Position numbers and translations under genes: made by a program. 64,000 bases of DNA. It comes from Armatimonadota bacterium (GTDB lineage: Bacteria > Armatimonadota > JADLDR01). Shown piece after piece: positions 34,384-41,185 of this stretch. Where the stretch lies: positions 1 through 64,000 of the forward strand of contig JADLDR010000018.1 in assembly GCA_020846535.1 (NCBI GenBank), written 5' to 3'. The notes under the pieces are model-generated. The model ran no database searches. It worked only from the letters and a program-made list of their open reading frames with translations, and had not been told where the DNA came from. Position 1 is the first letter of the stretch, and each line of letters starts with the position of its first letter.

Positions 34384-35580
34384 TTGAGAAAAGCCGCGTA
34401 TCCTCTCTTCATATTCCTATTTTTCGCCTTCAGTGCCGCCCAGGCGCAGGGGCCGCAGGTCGGCAGCCGGATTTACGTGCTGATGGACGCCCGTACGGGG
34501 CAAGTCCTGGCGGAAAAGAATTCCCGTCTCCGCCGCCCTCCGGCTAGCACCACCAAGATCATGACCGCCATCGTCGCCTTGGAGAACGTCGGCCTCGATG
34601 ACATTGTCACGGTCGGCAAGTCGGCGGCAGAGACACCCTACAGCTCCATGAACTTCAAGCCGGGCGAGAAGATCAAGATGCGCGATCTGCTCTACGGGAT
34701 GCTCCTCCGGTCGGCCAACGATAGCTGCGTGGCGGTGGCCGAACACATCTCCGGGTCGGTGGAGAAGTTCGTGGAGATGATGAACCGGAGGGCGCTGGAG
34801 TTGGGCTGCCGGGACACCCGTTTCGTGAACCCCAACGGCCTGCACGCGCCGGGCCATTACACCTCCGCCTACGACCTGGCCCTCATCGCCCGCCACGCGG
34901 CCCTGATACCGGAGTTCAACGAGTTCGTCCGAACGCAGAAGAAAAAGATCGAGCGATCCCTGAACCGGCAGGATATTGTTGTCAGGAACAAATGCGTCCG
35001 CTTCCTGAAGCACTATAAAGGGGCGGATGGGATCAAGACCGGCTATACCCGGCAGGCGGGCCACTGCTTTGTCGGCTCGGCCACCCGCGGCGACTGGCGG
35101 CTCATCTCCGTCATTCTGAAAAGCCCCAATATCGGGGTCGATACGGAAAACCTGCTCGATTATGGCTTCCAAGCTTTTCAGCCCCTCTGGTACGCCCGCA
35201 AAGGCGAGCCGATGCAGGAAGTGCCCGTGGCCGGGGGGCGCACCCCCCTAACTGCCCTTAGCGAGCGCGACGGCTGCCTGGCGGTGTTCCGCAAGAGCCG
35301 TCCGCGCCTGAAAAAAGAGGTGCGGTTGGAGCCGGTGGAGGCCCCGGTGTCGGCAGGGCAGAGGGTCGGGACAGTGCGGGTGTCGGTGAATGGCCGGTCG
35401 GTGGATGAAATCGCGCTGGTGGCAGACCGGAGCGTGGAGCGTACTTTTTTCGCCGGAGTCTGGCACTGGATGAAGGGCTGGGGCCTGGCGATTGCGTTGA
35501 TGGCGGTAGGAGTGCGTGTCGGTGGAACGATTGCAAAAAATTCTCGCTCGCGCCGGGGTCGCTTCTCGAAGAGATTCTGA
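34384..35580 (+). CDS. D-alanyl-D-alanine carboxypeptidase (peptidase S11, PBP5/DacF-like)
   Basis: Trims the terminal D-alanine of peptidoglycan stems outside the membrane. About 398 residues from a TTG start (AGGAAA five bases upstream): signal peptide ending SAAQA, catalytic S55-T-T-K58, SAN at 110-112 and KTG at 218-220, a C-terminal beta domain, and a final hydrophobic helix with a basic end that anchors it. The TTG is required because the promoter lies downstream of the track's ATG. The last 65 bases overlap rluB, an association also seen in Firmicutes (dacB/dacF near rluB). Confidence 0.92.
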   Translation: MRKAAYPLFIFLFFAFSAAQAQGPQVGSRIYVLMDARTGQVLAEKNSRLRRPPASTTKIMTAIVALENVGLDDIVTVGKSAAETPYSSMNFKPGEKIKMRDLLYGMLLRSANDSCVAVAEHISGSVEKFVEMMNRRALELGCRDTRFVNPNGLHAPGHYTSAYDLALIARHAALIPEFNEFVRTQKKKIERSLNRQDIVVRNKCVRFLKHYKGADGIKTGYTRQAGHCFVGSATRGDWRLISVILKSPNIGVDTENLLDYGFQAFQPLWYARKGEPMQEVPVAGGRTPLTALSERDGCLAVFRKSRPRLKKEVRLEPVEAPVSAGQRVGTVRVSVNGRSVDEIALVADRSVERTFFAGVWHWMKGWGLAIALMAVGVRVGGTIAKNSRSRRGRFSKRF

Positions 35581-36295
35581 GCAGTTGATCCTGAAGGGCC
35601 GGGTCTCCGTCAATGGCCAGACCGTGCGCGATCTCGGCGTTAAAGCCGATCCGGAGGCCGATGAGATTCGGGTGGACGGCAACCCCCTGCCCGCCCCAGA
35701 GCGGCAGGTCTATATCCTCCTCCACAAGCCCGCCGGTTACACCTCCACCCGTTCGGACCCCCATGCCGAGCATACCGTTCTGGAATTGGTTCCCGACAAG
35801 GGAAGGCTCTTCCCCGTGGGGCGGCTCGATGTGGAAACCAGGGGCCTCCTCATCCTCACCAACGACGGGGAGTTCGCCTACCGCCTGACCCACCCCAGCC
35901 AGGGCGTTCCCAAAACATACCGGGCCGCTGTTCACGGCATGGTCCCGAGTGCCACCCTGCGCCAACTGGAGCAGGGGATCCCGCTGGAGGAGGGCACGAC
36001 CGCCCCCGCCCGCGCCCGCAGGCTGCGCTATTCCGCCAAAACGGAGCGGAGCGTGGTGGAGATCACCCTCAAAGAAGGGCGCAAGCGCCAGGTCCGCCGG
36101 ATGATGGCGGCTGCGGGCCACCCGGTCATCACCCTGGAGCGCACCGCCATCGGCCCGCTCACCCTGCGCGGCCTCTCGGAAGGGAAATGGCGATTCCTCA
36201 CCCCTGATGAAGTGGCCGTCCTGAAGGGCGAAAAGCCGCCCGCCCCCGCGAAGCGCCGCCCCGATCCCAGGCGGCCCAAGAGACGAAGGGCATAG
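35516..36295 (+). CDS. rluB: 23S rRNA pseudouridine synthase RluB-like
   Basis: RsuA/RluB family enzyme that isomerises uridine in 23S rRNA. The 259 residues start with an S4 RNA-binding domain (RLQKILARAGVASRRDSEQLI), followed by the catalytic domain with GRLDVETRGLLILTNDG containing the essential aspartate, and a Lys/Arg/Pro-rich tail. The GTG start has GGTAGGAG upstream and lies inside the dac gene, so the two are probably translated in a coupled way. Confidence 0.92.
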   Translation: MSVERLQKILARAGVASRRDSEQLILKGRVSVNGQTVRDLGVKADPEADEIRVDGNPLPAPERQVYILLHKPAGYTSTRSDPHAEHTVLELVPDKGRLFPVGRLDVETRGLLILTNDGEFAYRLTHPSQGVPKTYRAAVHGMVPSATLRQLEQGIPLEEGTTAPARARRLRYSAKTERSVVEITLKEGRKRQVRRMMAAAGHPVITLERTAIGPLTLRGLSEGKWRFLTPDEVAVLKGEKPPAPAKRRPDPRRPKRRRA

Positions 36296-36321
36296 CCCAG
36301 AAGGGCCGCGCCGAAAAGACC

Positions 36322-37581
36322 ATGGAGCATCAAATCCTGCTCGATATTCAGAATATTGCTTGCCGATATAACGCCCATCCGGTCCTGGAGGGCGTTTCGT
36401 TTGAGGTGGGGCAGGGGGAATGCCTGGGGGTCTGCGGGCCGAACGGGTCCGGGAAATCGACCCTGCTGCGGGTGCTGTCCCGGGCGCTGGCTCCTTACCG
36501 GGGAACGGTGCTGCTGGACCGGGCGGAGCTTTTGAAGATGAACCCGAAGACTCTGGCCCAGCGGATGGCCTTCGTGCCGCAGGACACGCGGGTCGAGTTC
36601 GATTTTACGGCCTGGGAGATCGTGCTGATGGGCCGCTCCCCGCACCTGGGGCGGCTCCAGCCCGAAGGGATCCGCGATTGCGAGATCGCGCGGCAGGCGA
36701 TGGAACAGACCGGAACCCTTCATCTGAAAGACCGGTCCATCCAGGCCCTTTCCGGCGGCGAGCGCCAGCGCGTCCTGATCGCCCGCGCCCTGGCCCAGCA
36801 GCCGGAAGTGATCCTCCTGGACGAGCCGACCGCCCACCTCGATATCAGCTTCCAGATCGAAATCCTGGGGCTGCTGCGCCGCCTGGTGCGCGAACGCGGC
36901 ATCACCGCCCTCATCGTCTTCCACGACCTGAACCTGGCGGCCCAGTTCTGCGACCGGATCCTGCTGCTCAAAGAAGGCAGGATTTTTACCCTGGGAGATG
37001 CCGAGTCAGTGCTTTCGGCGGAGCATATCCGGTCGGTATACGGGAGCCGGGTCTGGATCCGGCGCAATCCGGTGACCGGTAAGCCCTACTTCATCCCCAT
37101 TCACGACCGGGCCGCGCCTGCGCCTTCCGGGGCCGTCCGGGTACACGTCCTCTGCGGAGGCGGCTCGGGGAACACGCTGCTGGGCTACCTGCGCCAGACC
37201 GGGTGCGCCGTGACGGTGGGCGCGCTCAATGTCGGAGACACCGACCAGGAAACCGCCGAGATGCTCGATATCCCCTATGTGGAGGAGGCCCCCTTTTCTC
37301 CCATTTCCGACAGGGCCTATCAGGAAAGCCTGCAATCCATGCGAGAGGCAGATGTGGTGGTCGTGGCGGCCATGCCGTTCGGATACGGCAATATCCGGCA
37401 GCTCGAAATCGCCGGCGAGGCGCTGGCGGAGGGCCGGCAACTTTTCCTGCTCGACGGCCTTCCGATAGAGGATCGCGATTTCTGCCAGGGACAGGCCGCT
37501 CGGGAATGGGAATCGCTCGTCCGGGCCGGGGCCGAAGTGGTGAAACTGGAGGAACTCGAAGAAAAGGTGCGGCGCAAATGA
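36322..37581 (+). CDS. ABC transporter ATPase (FecE/BtuD-type) with extra C-terminal domain
   Basis: Residues about 1-255 are a complete ABC ATPase of the iron-siderophore/cobalamin importer type: Walker A GPNGSGKST, signature LSGGERQRV, Walker B VILLDEPTAHLD and the H-loop IVFHD. Residues about 270-419 form an added domain beginning VRVHVLCGGGSGN, with alpha/beta Rossmann-like character (VVVVAAMPFGYGN), which I cannot assign to a family. No permease or binding protein is adjacent, so the transported substrate is unknown. The ribosome binding site is weak; it follows rluB by 26 bases. Confidence 0.85.
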   Translation: MEHQILLDIQNIACRYNAHPVLEGVSFEVGQGECLGVCGPNGSGKSTLLRVLSRALAPYRGTVLLDRAELLKMNPKTLAQRMAFVPQDTRVEFDFTAWEIVLMGRSPHLGRLQPEGIRDCEIARQAMEQTGTLHLKDRSIQALSGGERQRVLIARALAQQPEVILLDEPTAHLDISFQIEILGLLRRLVRERGITALIVFHDLNLAAQFCDRILLLKEGRIFTLGDAESVLSAEHIRSVYGSRVWIRRNPVTGKPYFIPIHDRAAPAPSGAVRVHVLCGGGSGNTLLGYLRQTGCAVTVGALNVGDTDQETAEMLDIPYVEEAPFSPISDRAYQESLQSMREADVVVVAAMPFGYGNIRQLEIAGEALAEGRQLFLLDGLPIEDRDFCQGQAAREWESLVRAGAEVVKLEELEEKVRRK

Positions 37582-37604
37582 GGAAGAACCGGCGATTTTG
37601 CCGA

Positions 37605-37633
37605 TTGCAAAGCCGGGGGCAATATAGTATAAT
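37605..37633 (+). promoter_or_regulatory. Promoter reading toward rpmB antisense
   Basis: TTGCAA, 17-base spacer, TATAAT on the plus strand, with predicted start near 37640. The next plus-strand gene begins only at 38078, so the transcript would first run antisense through rpmB. Confidence 0.5.
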
Positions 37634-37655
37634 GAGAGTGAAGTCGGACCCCTGA

Positions 37656-37679
37656 GTCCCCCCGAGGTCTCGGGGGGAC
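37656..37679. other. Perfect 11-bp hairpin downstream of rpmB
   Basis: GTCCCCCCGAG-GT-CTCGGGGGGAC, a very stable stem with a two-base loop and no U tract on either strand. It may protect the 3' end of the rpmB mRNA or the 5' end of an RNA from the promoter just upstream. Confidence 0.55.
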
Positions 37680-37700
37680 GCGGTAAGGAGCCGTTGGAAA

Positions 37701-37916
37701 TCAGATGACGCGCTGGACCTTTCCGGCCTTGATGCAGCGGGTGCAGACGCGAAGGCGCACCACTTCATCGGCGTGGCGCATATTCACGGTTTGCAGGTTC
37801 GGCAGGAATTTTCGCTTGGTGCGGGGCGCTCTCAAAGCCCACTGGCCGGAGTGGACGTGGCGGATATTCTGACCGCTCTGAGGGCCTTTGCCGCAGACGG
37901 CGCATATTCGCGACAT
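37701..37916 (-). CDS. rpmB: 50S ribosomal protein bL28
   Basis: 71-residue ribosomal protein of the large subunit. It starts [19 protein letters not shown] and includes the conserved [14 protein letters not shown]. Four cysteines (CAVC and CTRC) form the zinc-binding version of bL28. AAAGGAGG lies ten bases before the ATG. Transcribed alone from its own promoter. Confidence 0.95.
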   Translation of the reverse strand: MSRICAVCGKGPQSGQNIRHVHSGQWALRAPRTKRKFLPNLQTVNMRHADEVVRLRVCTRCIKAGKVQRVI

Positions 37917-37991
37917 GATAAAAAACCTCCTTTATATCAGGCAATCCAGGTGGCAGGGCATTTTTCAGGCATCACAGGCAAACCAATCGTT

Positions 37992-38021
37992 ATCATAGCA
38001 TAAACAACCCCTTTTTTTCAA
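37992..38021 (-). promoter_or_regulatory. Promoter of rpmB
   Basis: TTGAAA, 18-base spacer, TATGAT on the minus strand, predicted start near 37985, about 70 bases before the start codon. Confidence 0.55.
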
Positions 38022-38077
38022 CCCGGAGCGATTTTTCGACAGAAAGCCCGACCGGGCGGAAGAAGCGAAACCCTTTC

Positions 38078-39265
38078 ATGACGCAACTCGCCATCAAGGA
38101 CATCATGCGGGCCGTGAGGACGCTGACCCCCTGGGACAGCGTGGGGAAGGCGGCGGAACTTCTCCGCACATCCCCCGCATCGGCCCTCCCGGTCGTCTGG
38201 AACGGGCGCGTCCTGGGGATCGTGGCTGAAGAAGACCTGGCGATTTGCCTGAGAGACAGAGACGAGGACTGTCCCTGTCCGGACAGGACACGGTCCGCTT
38301 CGGTGCAGGAGGTCATGCGCGAACCGGCGGAATCCCTCTCCGGGGAGATGACGCTCCAGCAGGCGGCGGATCTCTTCAGCCGTACGGATTGCCCCGCTCT
38401 GCCGGTGGTGGACGGCACCGATTTCTATATCGGCCTGCTCAGCCGACTTGATCTGCTGAGCTACCAGTGCCGGAGCCTGCGCCCGGCGGTGATCGGCGGC
38501 ATGGCGACCCCGCTGGGCGTCTACCTGACGACCGGAACCTTCGGCATCGGGGCCAGGAGCCTGGGGCTTTTCCTGGCCGGATCCTCGCTGATGCTCATCA
38601 ACTGCCTGGCGCTCCTGCTGACCCAGGGTTGCGCCCGGCTTGTCGAACTCGGTTTGCCTCAGGAGGCAGGCAGACTCGGCAGCGGGGCTTTCCTGTATGC
38701 GAAGGCCCCCAACCTGCTGGCGGTCATGATGGACATCCTGCCCATCGCTTTCTTCCTGATACTGGTGCGCCTCTCTCCCCTGGCGGGCTATCACGCGGCG
38801 GAGCATCAGGTGGTTCACGCCATCGAGAACGGGGAGCCACTTGTTCCGGAGGTCGTCTCTCGGATGCCCCGCGTCCATCCCCGGTGCGGCACCAATTTCA
38901 TGGCAGGCTTGATGGTGATGATGCTGGTCGTCACGGTGATCGAGCCGATCCGCATCCCCATCCAGATGAGCGTGGTGATCGCCACTCTGGTTACGATGGC
39001 GACCTGGCGGCCCGTGGGCGAGATGCTCCAGTACTATGTGACCACCCGCCCCGCCTCCCTCAAGCAGCTCGAAAGCGGCATCCGCGCCGGCGAAGCCCTC
39101 CTGGAACGCTACCGCGCCCAGCCCGGTCGCCGGATGACTCTAAGGGGCCGCCTCTGGCACTCCGGAATCCTCCAGGTCGCCGCCGGATTCTTCGTTATCT
39201 ATGCCTTGATGCTGTTCCTCGTTGGCCCGAAATATCTCGCGATCCTCTTCGGCCCGGGGTTTTAG
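38078..39265 (+). CDS. CBS-domain pair fused to DUF1385 (YqhQ-like) membrane protein
   Basis: 395 residues. Residues about 7-135 are two CBS motifs (IKDIMRAVRTLTPWDSV, VQEVMREPAESLSGEMTL), which usually bind adenine nucleotides. The rest is DUF1385: the GGMATPLGVYL entry, transmembrane helices, AEHQVVHAIENGEP and RVHPRCGTNF, all family hallmarks. YqhQ-like proteins are membrane proteins of poorly defined role; here the N-terminal CBS pair suggests direct nucleotide control. No strong ribosome binding site is visible before the ATG. Confidence 0.85.
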   Translation: MTQLAIKDIMRAVRTLTPWDSVGKAAELLRTSPASALPVVWNGRVLGIVAEEDLAICLRDRDEDCPCPDRTRSASVQEVMREPAESLSGEMTLQQAADLFSRTDCPALPVVDGTDFYIGLLSRLDLLSYQCRSLRPAVIGGMATPLGVYLTTGTFGIGARSLGLFLAGSSLMLINCLALLLTQGCARLVELGLPQEAGRLGSGAFLYAKAPNLLAVMMDILPIAFFLILVRLSPLAGYHAAEHQVVHAIENGEPLVPEVVSRMPRVHPRCGTNFMAGLMVMMLVVTVIEPIRIPIQMSVVIATLVTMATWRPVGEMLQYYVTTRPASLKQLESGIRAGEALLERYRAQPGRRMTLRGRLWHSGILQVAAGFFVIYALMLFLVGPKYLAILFGPGF

Positions 39266-39319
39266 AGCCAGCCCTCCGACACGCCTCTCTTGCCGTACCC
39301 TCCCCAAATCCTGTATAAT

Positions 39320-39463
39320 AACCCAAGTTGCCACCTAGCCCGGGGCCAGTCCCGTTTTCCATTGTAGGGGCGCGATTCATCGCGCCCCACGGCTTGGCAG
39401 GGCGCGATGAATCGCGCCCCTACCCCGCATGGACCTCAATTCGGGTAGGTAGCAACTTGGGTT
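39320..39463. repeat. Nested inverted repeat before argS
   Basis: Outer arms AACCCAAGTTGCCACCTAGC / GGGTAGGTAGCAACTTGGGTT (about 21 bases, two mismatches) surround a perfect 24-base inner pair GTAGGGGCGCGATTCATCGC(GCCC) at 39364-39387 and 39400-39423. TATAAT just beyond the right arm could serve argS. A related element lies at 61392-61459. Confidence 0.8.
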
Positions 39464-39502
39464 ATAATACCAAAACAGTTTCATGTGAAGGAGTCCCATA
39501 CG

Positions 39503-41179
39503 ATGCAGAAAGCTGATCTGGCCGCCCTGGTGGCCCGGGCGCTGGCGGAGGCGCAGGCTACCGGGGATCTGCCTGCGGTGGAGCCGCCGGAATTCACGGT
39601 GGAGATCCCCAAAAACCGGGATCACGGCGACTGGGCGACCAATATCGCCATGTCGCTGGCCCGCCCGGCCAAAAAGATCCCCAGGGAGATCGCCGCGCAA
39701 TTGATCCCTTTTCTGATGCAGGCCGGCGAGGGGCGGATCGATAGGATCGAGATCGCAGGGCCGGGGTTCCTCAACTTCTATCTGAAGGCGGATTGGGCGG
39801 GTGAAGAGCTGCGCCGGATCGTCGCCGAAGGGGAGCGCTACGGCTGCTCCGATCAGGGACAGGGGAGGCGCGTTCAGGTGGAGTTCGTGAGCGCGAATCC
39901 CACCGGCCCGATCCATGCCGGGAACGCCCGCGGCGGGGCCATCGGGGATGTGTTAGCCAATCTGCTCAGTGCTATCGGCTACCGGGTGGAGCGCGAATAC
40001 TATTTCAATGACGCCCTGAACAGCCTTCAGGTGCAGAAATTGGGCGCTTCCGCGGTCTATCACTACCTGCGGCTGTGCGGGGCTGAAGCGGCCATGCCGG
40101 AGGACGGATACCGGGGCGATTATGTCGTCGATATCGCCAAAACCATTTACGAGCGCGACGGCGACCGGTATGTGCAGTCGGATCCCGAGGAGCGGGCCGT
40201 CCTCTTCAGCGAGACGGCGGAGCGGGAGATCCTCCAGGGGCAAAAGGATGACTTGAAAGCTTTCGGCATCGAATACGATGTTTGGTTCTCCGAGCGCGCC
40301 CTGCATGAGAGCGGCAAGGTGAAAGAATCCATCGAGCTGATGCGCCAGCAAGGATATACCTACGAGGCCGATGGGGCGCTCTGGCTGCGCTCGACCGCCG
40401 TAGGGGACGATAAGGACAGGGTGATCGTCCGCAGCAACGGCTTGCCCACCTATATAGCGTCCGAGGCGGCGTATAACCGCGATAAATTCGAGCGAGGCTT
40501 CAGCAAGGTCATCGATGTATGGGGCCCCGACCATCACGGCTATATCGCCCGAACCAAAGCGGTGGTGTTGGCCCTGGGCTATAACCCGGACGACCTGGAG
40601 ATCGTGATGCATCAGATCGTCCGCTTCTTCTCCCAGGGGAAGGAAGTGCGGATGAGCAAGCGCGGCGGGGAGTTCGTCACCCTTGCCGAGGTGCTGGAAG
40701 AGATCGGGAAAGATTCGGCACGGTTCTTTTACCTCATGCGAAGCGCGGATACGGTCTTCGATTTCGATCTGGAGCTGGCGAAAAAGCAGACAGACGAAAA
40801 CCCCGTCTATTACATCCAGTATGCCCATGCCCGCATCTGCTCTATACTGCGGCAGGCCGAGGAACGCGGCGTGCCCTTCCCGGGAGCGCAGCGGGCCGAC
40901 CTGACCGTTCTGGGGGAGCCTGCGGAACTGGAACTCATCCGCAAGCTGGCCTCCCTGCCCGATGAGATCCGGGAGGCGGCCACCACCTACGAGCCGCACC
41001 GCCTGACCCGCTACGCCATCGACCTGGCGATCCTGTTCCACCAGTTCTACACGGTCTGCCGTGTGCTGGGCGATGATCCCGCCCTGACCGCAGCCCGGCT
41101 GGTGGTCGTCGAGGCCAGCCGGTGGACTTTGCGAAATGTACTGACGCTTCTCGGCGTTTCCGCACCGGAGAGGATGTGA
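39503..41179 (+). CDS. argS: Arginyl-tRNA synthetase
   Basis: Class I synthetase charging tRNA-Arg. The 558 residues have an N-terminal additional domain, the HIGH-equivalent HAGN (NPTGPIHAGNARGGAIGD), the KMSK-equivalent in VRMSKRGGEFVTL and a C-terminal helical anticodon-binding domain. The ATG at 39503 with AAGGAG nine bases upstream is preferred to the track's GTG at 39485. Confidence 0.96.
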   Translation: MQKADLAALVARALAEAQATGDLPAVEPPEFTVEIPKNRDHGDWATNIAMSLARPAKKIPREIAAQLIPFLMQAGEGRIDRIEIAGPGFLNFYLKADWAGEELRRIVAEGERYGCSDQGQGRRVQVEFVSANPTGPIHAGNARGGAIGDVLANLLSAIGYRVEREYYFNDALNSLQVQKLGASAVYHYLRLCGAEAAMPEDGYRGDYVVDIAKTIYERDGDRYVQSDPEERAVLFSETAEREILQGQKDDLKAFGIEYDVWFSERALHESGKVKESIELMRQQGYTYEADGALWLRSTAVGDDKDRVIVRSNGLPTYIASEAAYNRDKFERGFSKVIDVWGPDHHGYIARTKAVVLALGYNPDDLEIVMHQIVRFFSQGKEVRMSKRGGEFVTLAEVLEEIGKDSARFFYLMRSADTVFDFDLELAKKQTDENPVYYIQYAHARICSILRQAEERGVPFPGAQRADLTVLGEPAELELIRKLASLPDEIREAATTYEPHRLTRYAIDLAILFHQFYTVCRVLGDDPALTAARLVVVEASRWTLRNVLTLLGVSAPERM

Positions 41180-41185
41180 CCTTTT

